This document shows, in pieces, positions 10,271-18,441 of a stretch of 64,000 bases of DNA. Each line of letters opens with the position of its first letter. The first letter of the stretch is position 1. The notes beneath the pieces are model-generated. The model had not been told where the DNA came from, searched no databases, and worked only from the letters and a program-made list of their open reading frames with translations. The position numbers were made by a program, and so were the translations under genes. Source of the DNA: Psychroserpens mesophilus. GTDB taxonomy: Bacteria > Bacteroidota > Bacteroidia > Flavobacteriales > Flavobacteriaceae. The stretch spans positions 1 through 64,000 of the forward strand of contig NZ_JXJP01000006.1 in assembly GCF_000826645.1 (NCBI RefSeq), read 5' to 3'.

Positions 10271-12118
10271 TTAAATGTTATAAAAAGGCCAGATTAATGG
10301 CACTAAGATTAATGTGGTTGTTAAAAAGAGTAATAATAAAGGAAAGCCAACCTTAAGATAATCTGAAAATTTATAGCCTCCTGCTGTCATCACCATAGCG
10401 TTAGTTGTTGTGCCTACGGGAGTTAAAAAAGCAGTAGAAGCACTTATCGCTACAGCTATCATAAAAGGTGCTGCAGAGATTTGAAGTGTACTGGCAGAAA
10501 TGATGACAATTGGTGCCATAAGTACAGCAGTAGCCGAATTATTAATCACCTGACTAAAACTTGTAGTTAGCAGAAAAACTCCACCAAGTAAAACGATTGG
10601 GTGATAACTTCCCAGTAAATTTACTAAGCCATTAGCTATTACATCTGCTGTACCTGTTTTTTGAAGAGCTATTCCCATGGGAATCATAGCAGCAATCATA
10701 ATAACACTTATCCAACTAATTCCTTTATAAGCTTTTGAAATTGGAACACATCCAAATAGTATTACGATACCTGCAGAGATTAGTGCTGCGATTGCTCCGG
10801 GAACTAGTTTAAAGACTAGCAATACTATCATAAGTATTAGTGCAAATAAAGCGACATATGATTTGAAGGTTATGTTTGTGATTGTTTTCGCAATACCTTC
10901 AGGGCTGCCAATGATGACTAAATTTTCATGATGTTCTTTTAATTGTTCAATATCACTCCAAATACCTCTAATTAAAAAAGCATCACCTGCTTTTATAGTG
11001 ATTTCCCGTTCGGTAAACGGAATGTTATTACGTGAGGCTGCCATAAGCTGTACTCCGAATCTTTTAAAGAAATTACCTAAACGGATTTTTCTTCCCACTA
11101 AGACTGATTTCGGAGTTACAATAACTTCAGACATACCAACCTCTTGATTAATAAGATTATTACGTAATTCATCGGCAATAGGTTCTAAGGGTAATAATCC
11201 CAATCTGAATTTAATCATTAAAGCATTTATAGCTTCGGTATCACCTTTAACGGTAATAATATCATGATATTTGAATTCTGTGCTATTCGTAGGAAATTCA
11301 ATAAATGGATCATTTCCTTTCAATAGATTTGGGTGCCTTCTCTTAATTCTTATTATCGATACATGGTGTTCGGTTTCAAAATTCCAATCGCCTAATTTTG
11401 TATTTAGTAGAGGAGACACAGACCTTACTCTGAGTCTGTAGTAATCATCATCAACTTGATATGCTTCAATCCATTTGTGCAATGTTGTGCTGATATCTAC
11501 AGGTTTATTATTGGTTTTGTTATTTGGCAAAAGTTTATATCCAATAAATTTAAAATAGAGTAGCGTGATTATTAGTAAAGGCAAGCCAATAAGTGCAAAT
11601 TCAAAAAACGAGAATCCTTCTAATCCTTTTTCAATCATTGTATTATTTACAATAATATTTGGAGGAGTACCAGTAAGTGTGAGTAAACCACCAGTGTTAG
11701 AACCGAATGCAACAGGCATCAATAGCTTAGAAGGCATAGTTCCAATACTCCAGGCTGAAGCGATAGTTACAGGCATTAAGGTTGCAACTGTGCCAGTGTT
11801 ACTTACCACGCCTGACAATACTCCAGATCCAAGAGTGGTAATTAATAACAACCTCGTAGAACTTCTACCTGCAAGTTTCATTATTTTTTCTCCAGCAATG
11901 GCAGTCCAACCTGTCTGAGACAATCCTTCACCTATAATGAATAATGCAGCAATCATAATAACTGTCGGATTACTAAAACCACTTAGTGTTTCATTGAGAT
12001 CGAGAATTCCAAACAAGAATAAACTAATCATAGATAATAATGCTATGATATCTGGTGTGAATTTTCCCCAAACAAAAAGAGCAATAGTGATTGTTAAAAT
12101 GATGAACATAAGATACAT
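10271..12118 (-). CDS. SLC13 (DASS) family permease with two RCK_C domains
   Basis: 615-residue inner-membrane transporter: about five N-terminal membrane segments, a soluble insert with two TrkA-C/RCK_C modules (about residues 205-390), then the remaining helices. The duplicated Asn-Ser/Thr hairpin motifs of divalent-anion:Na+ symporters are present (SNTGTVATLMP and NNSATAVLMAP), as is TGTPPN. It probably imports di- or tricarboxylates, or sulfate; the substrate cannot be assigned. It is followed by pckA after 37 bp, suggesting C4-acid uptake coupled to OAA/PEP metabolism. A box TGATATATGTCA (minus strand) sits upstream with a -7 element 33 bp away. Confidence 0.85.
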   Translation of the reverse strand: MYLMFIILTITIALFVWGKFTPDIIALLSMISLFLFGILDLNETLSGFSNPTVIMIAALFIIGEGLSQTGWTAIAGEKIMKLAGRSSTRLLLITTLGSGVLSGVVSNTGTVATLMPVTIASAWSIGTMPSKLLMPVAFGSNTGGLLTLTGTPPNIIVNNTMIEKGLEGFSFFEFALIGLPLLIITLLYFKFIGYKLLPNNKTNNKPVDISTTLHKWIEAYQVDDDYYRLRVRSVSPLLNTKLGDWNFETEHHVSIIRIKRRHPNLLKGNDPFIEFPTNSTEFKYHDIITVKGDTEAINALMIKFRLGLLPLEPIADELRNNLINQEVGMSEVIVTPKSVLVGRKIRLGNFFKRFGVQLMAASRNNIPFTEREITIKAGDAFLIRGIWSDIEQLKEHHENLVIIGSPEGIAKTITNITFKSYVALFALILMIVLLVFKLVPGAIAALISAGIVILFGCVPISKAYKGISWISVIMIAAMIPMGIALQKTGTADVIANGLVNLLGSYHPIVLLGGVFLLTTSFSQVINNSATAVLMAPIVIISASTLQISAAPFMIAVAISASTAFLTPVGTTTNAMVMTAGGYKFSDYLKVGFPLLLLFLTTTLILVPLIWPFYNI

Positions 12119-12143
12119 AAAGGAGTGTCTTGATTTTAAAGTA

Positions 12144-12186
12144 TAAAGTTATTGGTATTATGGTCGAATTAATATGACATATATCA
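12144..12186 (-). promoter_or_regulatory. FNR-like box and -7 element for SLC13-pckA
   Basis: Minus-strand reading TGAT-ATAT-GTCA (12175-12186, one half-site mismatch) with TAACTTTA at 12144-12151. Centre-to-centre distance is 33 bp, the spacing shared by the island promoters. Predicted transcription start is about 12138. Confidence 0.6.
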
Positions 12187-12398
12187 TGGATTAGGGATGT
12201 GTTCTACTTTTATCAAATTGATTGATTTTAGTGAGATTTATTGAGGAAAAATTTTACGAAAACGAGTGAGTAGTATTGACTTATAAATAGTAGCTTTGTT
12301 TCATAAGTTTATTTTGAATGCTCTGCAATGCTCAGTTGCTTTTTAAATATTCTTATATTAAAAAATAACCAGTATTGTAGTTTTAAATGTTTTTGAAA

Positions 12399-13115
12399 AT
12401 GAAATTAGATATACTAGCTTTTGGAGCACATCCAGATGACGTTGAATTAGGTTGTGGTGCAACAATAGCCAAAGAAGTTAACAATGGTAAAAATATTGGA
12501 ATAGTTGATTTAACTCGCGGCGAATTAGGAACACGTGGAACAGCTGACACTCGAGATCAAGAAGCAAGTGATGCCGCTAAAATTTTAGGTGTTACTGTAA
12601 GAGAAAATCTGGCATTTGCTGATGGATTTTTTATAAATGATAAAGCGCATCAGATTGAGGTTATCAAAATGATTCGTAAGTATCAACCGGAGATTGTATT
12701 ATGTAATGCTATTGATGACAGACATATCGATCATGCAAAGGGAAGTAAGTTAGTTAGTGACGCATGTTTTTTGAGTGGCTTACTGAAAATAGAGACAGAA
12801 CTTGATGGGAAACGGCAACAGCAATGGCGACCAAAACATGTATATCATTATATTCAATGGAAACACATAGAACCTGAAATAACAGTAGATGTTACAGATT
12901 TCATAGATATCAAAATGAATTCGGTCTTAGCTTATAAAACGCAGTTTTATAATCCTGATAGCAAAGAACCACAAACACCTATTTCAAGCAAAAACTTTAC
13001 AGATAGCATAAAATATAGAGCGAGAGATTTAGGACGTATAATTGGAGTAGAGTATGCTGAAGGCTTTACAGTGGAACGATATGTGGCTGTTGAAAGTTTG
13101 TTTGATTTGAAGTAA
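12399..13115 (+). CDS. bshB1: Bacillithiol biosynthesis deacetylase BshB1
   Basis: Zinc-dependent LmbE-like deacetylase that converts N-acetylglucosaminyl-malate to glucosaminyl-malate in bacillithiol synthesis. Seen are the N-terminal metal/catalytic motif AHPDDVELGCG, the TRGELGTRG segment and the second histidine motif DRHIDHAKGS. I chose ATG 12399 (MKLDILAFGAHPDD) over ATG 12387 because the strand beginning MKLDIL is the usual family start; length is then 238 residues. It stands alone between the SLC13 promoter region and the tRNA-His unit. Confidence 0.93.
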   Translation: MKLDILAFGAHPDDVELGCGATIAKEVNNGKNIGIVDLTRGELGTRGTADTRDQEASDAAKILGVTVRENLAFADGFFINDKAHQIEVIKMIRKYQPEIVLCNAIDDRHIDHAKGSKLVSDACFLSGLLKIETELDGKRQQQWRPKHVYHYIQWKHIEPEITVDVTDFIDIKMNSVLAYKTQFYNPDSKEPQTPISSKNFTDSIKYRARDLGRIIGVEYAEGFTVERYVAVESLFDLK

Positions 13116-13133
13116 TAATTTTTAAAAAACGCT

Positions 13134-13163
13134 TTGTTGTATCTATGAAATAATTTACATTTG
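13134..13163 (+). promoter_or_regulatory. Promoter of the tRNA-His unit
   Basis: TTG at 13134-13136 (and again at 13137-13139), 19 or 16 nt before a perfect Bacteroidota -7 element TACATTTG at 13156-13163. Predicted start near 13170, so the primary transcript would include two decayed tRNA copies before the functional tRNA. Confidence 0.65.
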
Positions 13164-13178
13164 CAATCCAATTTAAAC

Positions 13179-13279
13179 GGTGGCTCTATTTTCAGCTGAT
13201 TAGAGCATTCCTATTGGAAAGCTTTTCGAAGTTTAAATAAAATGCATATGGTGGTTCTTTCATTTGGTTAGAGCGTTCC
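13179..13279 (+). repeat. Two decayed tRNA-His 5'-half copies
   Basis: Segments at 13179-13211 and 13250-13279 match the first 33 nt of the tRNA at 13320 (ggtggttgtagctcagctgg...): both keep ggtgg, most of the D-arm with gattagagc/ggttagagc, then diverge before the anticodon. The copies start 71 and 70 nt apart and the spacers also resemble one another (both have the pattern aaagnttttcnaa then catatggtgg or tatatggtgg). They cannot fold as full tRNAs. Confidence 0.75.
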
Positions 13280-13319
13280 TTTTATAAAGTTTTTCAAAAA
13301 CTTGATAATAAATTTATAT

Positions 13320-13394
13320 GGTGGTTGTAGCTCAGCTGGTTAGAGCGTCGGTTTGTGGTACCGAAAGTCGCCGGTTCGAACCCGGTCTTCCACC
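13320..13394 (+). tRNA. tRNA-His (GTG)
   Basis: Cloverleaf by eye: G-1 at 13320, acceptor 13321-13327, D-arm gctc/gagc, anticodon stem TCGGT/ACCGA around loop TTGTGGT (anticodon GTG), T-arm GCCGG-TTCGAAC-CCGGT, acceptor 3' strand CTTCCAC, C73 opposite G-1. CCA is not encoded. The acceptor stem has two T-T oppositions (pairs 5-68 and 6-67). A strong terminator follows at 13404. Confidence 0.93.
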
Positions 13395-13403
13395 CAAAAG
13401 CAG

Positions 13404-13436
13404 AAGTCTTCAATGAATATTGAAGACTTTTTTTGT
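13404..13436 (+). terminator. Rho-independent terminator after tRNA-His
   Basis: Perfect 11-bp stem AAGTCTTCAAT / ATTGAAGACTT (13404-13414, 13419-13429) with a GAAT loop and a following T-run. Confidence 0.92.
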
Positions 13437-13470
13437 GTCTTTAATTAAGCTAAATCTACTTTGGGTGAGA

Positions 13471-13517
13471 GGTTTATGCAAAGCGTAGTCGGAGTGAATC
13501 CGGTCTTTCATCCAAAA
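13471..13517 (+). repeat. Decayed tRNA-His 3'-half copy
   Basis: The end of this segment, gaatccggtctttcatcc followed by aaaa, aligns with the tRNA 3' end gaacccggtcttccaccc followed by aaaa. As with the intact gene, a terminator hairpin follows directly (13526-13551). Anticodon and D-arms are not recognisable. Confidence 0.65.
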
Positions 13518-13525
13518 TCCAAAAG

Positions 13526-13551
13526 CTTCTCCAAAATGGAGGAGTTTTTTT
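13526..13551 (+). terminator. Terminator after decayed tRNA 3' half
   Basis: CTTCTCC / GGAGGAG stem (7 bp, one T-G) with AAAAT loop and seven Ts. Confidence 0.8.
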
Positions 13552-13570
13552 GTGCGATAAATTGAAATAA

Positions 13571-13598
13571 AAAACGTTACTCATATAAGTAACGTTTT
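13571..13598 (-). terminator. Bidirectional terminator downstream of M28 peptidase
   Basis: 11-bp perfect stem AAAACGTTACT / AGTAACGTTTT with a 6-nt loop, 25 bp past the stop of the minus-strand peptidase. Confidence 0.85.
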
Positions 13599-13622
13599 AT
13601 AAGATTATTTATAAATGCCATT

Positions 13623-15164
13623 TTAGTTTGTTTGATCAGCTTTGTCAACTACTATTCTATGATCTCTATTAACGAGTTCCCAAGCTGTATAGAATACAAG
13701 ACGTGTTCTTTTCTCAAGTAAGTCATATTCAATTTTATCTGGTGTATCGGTTACTTTGTGATAATCATCATGTGTGCCGTTAAAATAAAACGCCACCGGA
13801 ATATTATTTTTAGCAAAGTTATAATGATCAGATCTGTAATAGTAACGATTAGGATCTGTTTCATTGTTATATCGGTAATCGAGATTAATATTGGTGTACT
13901 TTTTGTTTACAGTTTCATTGATGTTATATAATTCTGTGCTTAGCATATCTGCTCCAATGACATAAATATAGTTTCTATCGTTTTCATGAAATTTATCAAT
14001 ACGGCCAATCATATCAATATTGAGATTTGCTACAGTATTTTCTAATGGAAAAATCGGATTAATATCTGTATAATATTTAGATCCTTGTAGTCCTTTTTCT
14101 TCAGCAGTTAAATGTAAAAATAAAATAGATCGTTTGGGTCTAAAACCATCTTTGATGGCAGTTTTGAATGCTTGAGCAATTTCTAGCATAGCTACTGTTC
14201 CCGAACCATCATCATCTGCTCCATTACTTACTTCTCCATCCTCAATTCCTATGTGATCAAGGTGAGCAGAAATGACAACAATTTCATCAGGGTTTTTCTC
14301 TCCTTCTATAAATGCTACAACATTATGAGAATTAAAGCTACTAACATTTTTTTTAAGTGATAACTCGATGTTGACATCCACAATCTTAGGTGCGTCATTG
14401 GTATCAATATCATTAACCAATTGCTTAGCGAACGCTTGATTGATAATAAAACTAAATGTTTCATCATCACTGCTAACGGATGAAATACGACCTTCATAAT
14501 CAGATTCTAGTAACCTATTATAATAATTTGAATAATACTTTTGAGCAGAATCATCCATTATAAGTACAGCTCTTGCACCAAGATTGGAAGCAGTCTCAAT
14601 CTTTAAATTTCTAGCTCTTCTACCTGAAGTCCATTGTGTTTTTTCTTTTGTACCTGAGGTGACATAAGTGCTATCGGCATTTTGTGGTTCGCCAGATTTA
14701 ATAAGAACAACTTTACCTTTAACATCTAAGTTGTTATAATCTGAATAAATATCAGTGTGAATGCCATATCCAGCATAGACGATTTGATTAATATTAAGTG
14801 AAGGAACATTTACATTTCGTGGAGGAATGAAGTCATCTAAAACGGTTGCTTTTTTACCGTTGACAATTAAAGATACTTCTGGCAATTTTTGGCGTTCTAG
14901 TGGAACTTCTTGTAAATAATCATCTTTAAGGAGTGGTGATGCAATACCCATACTGATGTATTTCTCTTGAAGATATTTTGTCGCCATGTCGTGGCCTGGT
15001 TCGCCTGTTTCACGACCTTCAAATTCATCTGAAGCATATGTGTAAAGCAAGTCTTTAAGATCATCTGAAGTAATTGTGTTTCCATAAACGGTAGGGTCAG
15101 CAGGTTCTTTGGCACAAGTCATTGCCAAGATGCCCAGAGCACCTAGGAGTAGATTCTTTTTCAT
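13623..15164 (-). CDS. M28 family zinc aminopeptidase-like lipoprotein with PA domain
   Basis: 513 residues. It has a lipoprotein-type signal peptide (hydrophobic core ending at Cys17 in AMTCAK), a cap region, an inserted protease-associated (PA) domain at about residues 105-250, then an M28 catalytic domain. Zinc and catalytic positions are visible as SAHLDHIG, NGADDDGSGT, LTAEEKGLQGS, NIDMIGR and GTHDDYHKVTDT. It probably acts in the periplasm or on the outer membrane on peptides or N-terminally blocked substrates. A paralogue lacking the PA domain lies directly upstream on the same strand; the 90-bp gap and separate leader leave open whether they share a transcript. Confidence 0.9.
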   Translation of the reverse strand: MKKNLLLGALGILAMTCAKEPADPTVYGNTITSDDLKDLLYTYASDEFEGRETGEPGHDMATKYLQEKYISMGIASPLLKDDYLQEVPLERQKLPEVSLIVNGKKATVLDDFIPPRNVNVPSLNINQIVYAGYGIHTDIYSDYNNLDVKGKVVLIKSGEPQNADSTYVTSGTKEKTQWTSGRRARNLKIETASNLGARAVLIMDDSAQKYYSNYYNRLLESDYEGRISSVSSDDETFSFIINQAFAKQLVNDIDTNDAPKIVDVNIELSLKKNVSSFNSHNVVAFIEGEKNPDEIVVISAHLDHIGIEDGEVSNGADDDGSGTVAMLEIAQAFKTAIKDGFRPKRSILFLHLTAEEKGLQGSKYYTDINPIFPLENTVANLNIDMIGRIDKFHENDRNYIYVIGADMLSTELYNINETVNKKYTNINLDYRYNNETDPNRYYYRSDHYNFAKNNIPVAFYFNGTHDDYHKVTDTPDKIEYDLLEKRTRLVFYTAWELVNRDHRIVVDKADQTN

Positions 15165-15254
15165 AGTTGTTTTAGTGTTTTAAAATACGATATTACAAAA
15201 ATCTCAGATGTTAGAATTTCATATTAATCTATCTTTAACAAACTTTAACAGCAG

Positions 15255-16292
15255 TTAAGAATCCTGATCTACTTCAATACGTTTTTCGTTATTTGCAATA
15301 TACCATGCAGTTGCGAAAATTAGTACTGTTCGTTTACGTAAAAGGGGGTAATTTATTTTTTCGGCAGTATCAGTAGGTTCATGATAATCATCATGTGTAC
15401 CACTAAAATAAAAAATGACAGGAATACCCTGTTGTGCAAAATTATAGTGGTCTGATCGACTGTAATATTGGTTGGGATCGCTGTCACTATTTAAACGATA
15501 ATCTAATTCAAGTTTTGCGAAATTTTTGTTAGCAGATTCTGAAATATAATGCAGTTCAGTGCTCAACCGCTCCGAACCAATCAGATAAATATAATTAGGA
15601 TTATCTTCATGGGTATCATCAACACGACCAATCATATCGATGTTAAGATTTGCAATGGTATTGTGCAATGGAAATATAGGGTATTTTGTGTAATATCTTG
15701 AACCAGTTAAATCAACTTCTTCTCCTGTAAAATGAAGAAAAACGATACTGCGTTTAGGAGGGAATCCATCGTTTTCAGCCTTTTTAAATGCCTGAGCCAT
15801 TTCGAGCATTGCTGCTGTACCAGAACCATTGTCGTCGGCTCCATTATAAATGTCATTCTCGGTAAAACCTTCATGGTCCGAATGTCCAGAAATAATTAAA
15901 ACTTCATCAGGATATACAGATCCCTCAATGTAAGCAATAACGTTTGGCGAACTTTTTATATCATCTGAAAAAAAGGATTCAGGTACTATTTGATAATAGT
16001 TATTACTACCTAAAGGCGAGGTAATGCCTTCTTTTACATAGTAATCTTTAATGTAATTGGCAGCTTTATGATGTCCTGGTTCACCAGCTCTTCGACCTTG
16101 AAATTCATCGGAAGAAAATTTATATACATGTGTGTTTAGTTCAGCCGAGGTAATGGTTTGAGCATAGTTGTTAATGATGTTTGCATCTGTGAAAACTATA
16201 TTATCTTTAATTTTTTGTAGTTTTTCGGTATGACTTAAGGTAGCGCAAGATCCAACGAGAGTTAATGCTGATGCGACTATGAGGGCTTTCAT
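15255..16292 (-). CDS. M28 family peptidase lipoprotein, PA-less paralogue
   Basis: 345 residues with lipobox LVGSC. It is closely related to the downstream neighbour along its length (same cap segment FQGRRAGEPGHHKA, and NGADDNGSGTAAMLEMAQAF), but the roughly 150-residue PA domain is missing: the text passes from the cap straight to PNVIAYIEGS. All apparent metal ligands are kept (SGHSDHEG, the DD of NGADDNGSG, FTGEEVDLTGS, NIDMIGR, GTHDDYHE), so it should be active. Tandem duplication followed by domain loss or gain is the simplest history. Confidence 0.88.
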   Translation of the reverse strand: MKALIVASALTLVGSCATLSHTEKLQKIKDNIVFTDANIINNYAQTITSAELNTHVYKFSSDEFQGRRAGEPGHHKAANYIKDYYVKEGITSPLGSNNYYQIVPESFFSDDIKSSPNVIAYIEGSVYPDEVLIISGHSDHEGFTENDIYNGADDNGSGTAAMLEMAQAFKKAENDGFPPKRSIVFLHFTGEEVDLTGSRYYTKYPIFPLHNTIANLNIDMIGRVDDTHEDNPNYIYLIGSERLSTELHYISESANKNFAKLELDYRLNSDSDPNQYYSRSDHYNFAQQGIPVIFYFSGTHDDYHEPTDTAEKINYPLLRKRTVLIFATAWYIANNEKRIEVDQDS

Positions 16293-16412
16293 GTATTGAA
16301 TTTCAGTTATTAGAGAGCAATATCCTTTTGATATAGCTCTAATTTTCAGTCAAATAAAATAAAAAAAAAGATAATATTGAAGTTTTAAACGGCTTTAATT
16401 TTGAAACATATT

Positions 16413-16754
16413 TTATTCTAAATCTGCCTCATCTATTTCAAGTTCTTCAAGTTCTTCTATGGCATTTTCTTCAGATTCATTTTCTTTTTCTAATAATTCT
16501 TCAGTGTTACCTACTTCAACTGTATTATATACTGATTTGTACGTTGTAACTACCAATGCTATAATTGTCATTAAAAAAATGAGTTGAATGGATTTTTTTG
16601 AGTCTTGTTTTCCTTTAAATAAGTAAGTGGCGATACTTCCAAAAACTAAAGCTGCTACTGCTGGAAGATAAGCAATTTTAGAAAGAGGTGTGACCGAAAG
16701 AACAACAGCTAAAATAGCAGCAATAAATCCTAAAATAACAAGGAACTTTTTCAT
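16413..16754 (-). CDS. Small membrane protein with acidic C-terminal tail
   Basis: 113 residues. Three predicted membrane segments (about residues 4-24, 28-46 and 57-75) are followed by a strongly acidic tail rich in Glu (LLEKENESEEN, ELEELEIDEADLE). I do not recognise a family. It begins 6 bp after the DUF3108 gene stop on the same strand, so the pair is almost certainly co-transcribed, which suggests an envelope function. Confidence 0.75.
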   Translation of the reverse strand: MKKFLVILGFIAAILAVVLSVTPLSKIAYLPAVAALVFGSIATYLFKGKQDSKKSIQLIFLMTIIALVVTTYKSVYNTVEVGNTEELLEKENESEENAIEELEELEIDEADLE

Positions 16755-16760
16755 AGATAA

Positions 16761-17540
16761 TTAATTTTTTAAACCTGTTGCAGACACAATTTTAAGCTCA
16801 CCATTACCAACCGGTATTTTAAATTTAGCTAATACTGGAATTTTATTAGCATCAGCTGTTAGCCATAGCAGATTGTCATTATTACCCTTGAGAACAGAGC
16901 TGTTTTTGATTGAAATAGCCAATTTATAACATTCTTTTTTTCCAATACTGGTGTTGATGGTTTCTTTGCTAAGGTATTTAACGTTAATTAAAAACTCTTC
17001 ATTATCAAAAACTACTTTGAAAACTTGATTATCACCAGGAGTGGCTTTGTGAATATCGAGATTTCTAATATTATATATTGTAGATACTAAATCTTTGGTG
17101 GTTGCACTAATATTGAATTTCTTTTTCTCTTCCCAAGTGCTGCCATCACCTCGTTTCTTTCTTTTTATGCTTTCTATACTGTTTGTTTTATGCTTGAATT
17201 TGTATTGCATAAATTTTTCATAACCACCTTCACTAATGTCTCTTTTATACAGATAAGGTGTTAACGTTTTCGGACTTACGTAACTCTCATACAAATCTCT
17301 TATCTTAAAAAAGCTATCCCATTTACTGTACGTGGCAGCAGTACATTTCAATTTTAATAACGTGGATGTTGAGGTTTTTACTTCACTAGTTTCCATAGTG
17401 ACTTGAGCAAGCTCTGTAAGTAACCCAGACATGTTATACGAAGCACTGAATGTGAGCTTTTCATTAGTGCCAATAGCCGTATTTTGTGCATTAATAATTA
17501 CAGAAACAAAAAGCAATAGAAGAAGCAGATAATATCTCAT
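16761..17540 (-). CDS. DUF3108 domain-containing exported protein
   Basis: Signal peptide MRYYLLLLLLFVSVIINAQ followed by a DUF3108-like beta-rich domain (GTNEKLTFSASYN at the start, YLYKRDISEGGYEKF in the middle, IPVGNGELKIVSATG at the end). Members are periplasmic proteins of unclear role. I chose ATG 17540: the codon at 17588 lies at or before the promoter element TACATTTG on the minus strand (17586-17593) and cannot be used from it, whereas ATG 17540 has an A-rich leader (aaataaaacc). ATG 17561 is also possible. It is followed closely by the small membrane protein gene. Confidence 0.82.
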   Translation of the reverse strand: MRYYLLLLLLFVSVIINAQNTAIGTNEKLTFSASYNMSGLLTELAQVTMETSEVKTSTSTLLKLKCTAATYSKWDSFFKIRDLYESYVSPKTLTPYLYKRDISEGGYEKFMQYKFKHKTNSIESIKRKKRGDGSTWEEKKKFNISATTKDLVSTIYNIRNLDIHKATPGDNQVFKVVFDNEEFLINVKYLSKETINTSIGKKECYKLAISIKNSSVLKGNNDNLLWLTADANKIPVLAKFKIPVGNGELKIVSATGLKN

Positions 17541-17585
17541 GGGTTTGGTTTTATTTGACATCACATTGTCAAACATTAATTGTGC

Positions 17586-17593
17586 CAAATGTA
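17586..17593 (-). promoter_or_regulatory. -7 element for the DUF3108 operon
   Basis: Perfect TACATTTG on the minus strand. No FNR-like box lies 33 bp upstream. It places the transcript start near 17580 and so decides the start codon. Confidence 0.55.
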
Positions 17594-17671
17594 ATACTGA
17601 AATTTTAGATATGGAAATTTGAAACTGATAGTAATTTCAATTTTTTTTTACATTAATATTTAGGATAGCAA

Positions 17672-17700
17672 TTGTTATCGATTAATTTTTATTAACTTAG
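17672..17700 (+). promoter_or_regulatory. Promoter of the micro-protein pair
   Basis: TTG (17672-17674), 18 nt, TAACTTAG (17693-17700), 22 bp before ATG 17723; fits the -33/-7 pattern of Bacteroidota. Confidence 0.45.
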
Positions 17701-17722
17701 TTTTTAAACTAACCCTCACGTA

Positions 17723-17908
17723 ATGAATATTTTTAAAAAAATAGGAGCTTCAAATGCATTTATGCTGTTCCTTTGTGCCTTGATTATTATAGTTGCAGAA
17801 TATTTATTTCTTACAGGTGATCAAATTCATGCAATTTTTATCGGTCTTTGGGCTCCAACACTGTTGGCTGTGGTCATTTTTATAAAGCAAATTACGAATG
17901 GACGCTAA
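17723..17908 (+). CDS. Small two-helix membrane protein
   Basis: 61 residues with two hydrophobic helices (about 12-30 and 36-56) and basic ends; family not recognised. The stop codon overlaps the start of a second, 36-residue membrane ORF (17898), so translation of the two is probably coupled. A plausible promoter lies immediately upstream. It could be a small subunit or an assembly factor for a membrane complex, but nothing in the context says which. Confidence 0.65.
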   Translation: MNIFKKIGASNAFMLFLCALIIIVAEYLFLTGDQIHAIFIGLWAPTLLAVVIFIKQITNGR

Positions 17909-18008
17909 CGATATTGTTTTATGGTTTTCGGTCGCTATATCACTTTGTGTTGTGATTTGGGCAATTTTTGTGATTCGTGCATATAATAAAACGGATCAAG
18001 ATAGGTAG
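17898..18008 (+). CDS. 36-residue single-helix micro-protein
   Basis: ATG 17898 to TAG 18006-18008: one membrane segment (LWFSVAISLCVVIWAIFVI) between an acidic N-terminus and a charged tail (NKTDQDR). It overlaps the previous gene by 11 bp, typical of translational coupling. It is shorter than most gene-calling cut-offs. The hydrophobic pattern, overlap and shared promoter support it; function unknown. Confidence 0.55.
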   Translation: MDANDIVLWFSVAISLCVVIWAIFVIRAYNKTDQDR

Positions 18009-18015
18009 ATTCTTG

Positions 18016-18438
18016 CTAGTAAGTATTGTAAATAAACTCAAGCAAACTTAAGATAAATAACACGGTCCAAAGCCCAGTTCTGTCCCAATTTTTGCGTACA
18101 AGATTCTCTAAAGTTTTATTCGAATATGTAGTATTCAGTATCGCATTATGTAGTGGTACAAACGTCGAAAATGTGATTAACCATAGCGCTACCACTATGA
18201 TAAGTCCGAGTATATGATAAGCTGTTTGGATTTTAACTACCTGGAACCCATAAATAACTAATTGTAAGACCATTAAAGGAATAACAATACAAGCTATGCG
18301 AAAGGTGTATTTTTTGTGCCATTTCAGAAGTTCTTCTTTAGGAAGGTACTTAAAACTAGGATACACTATAAGTTGAATCATCCAGATTAGAATAACTAAA
18401 CCAAAATCTATGAGTAGTCTTGCAATTGTTAAACCCAT
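18016..18438 (-). CDS. Four-helix membrane protein of unknown function
   Basis: 140 residues with four predicted membrane helices (about 5-25, 48-68, 73-95 and 118-138) and a conserved-looking WHKKYTFR loop. The layout resembles small uncharacterised DUF-type membrane proteins of Bacteroidota, but I cannot name the family. Its start is 3 bp from the end of the DUF2452 gene, so it is the second gene of a two-gene operon. Confidence 0.7.
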   Translation of the reverse strand: MGLTIARLLIDFGLVILIWMIQLIVYPSFKYLPKEELLKWHKKYTFRIACIVIPLMVLQLVIYGFQVVKIQTAYHILGLIIVVALWLITFSTFVPLHNAILNTTYSNKTLENLVRKNWDRTGLWTVLFILSLLEFIYNTY

Positions 18439-18441
18439 AAG

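Noticed and set aside
13179-13279. Additional functional tRNAs
   Set aside because: They lack anticodon and T-arms and cannot close an acceptor stem.
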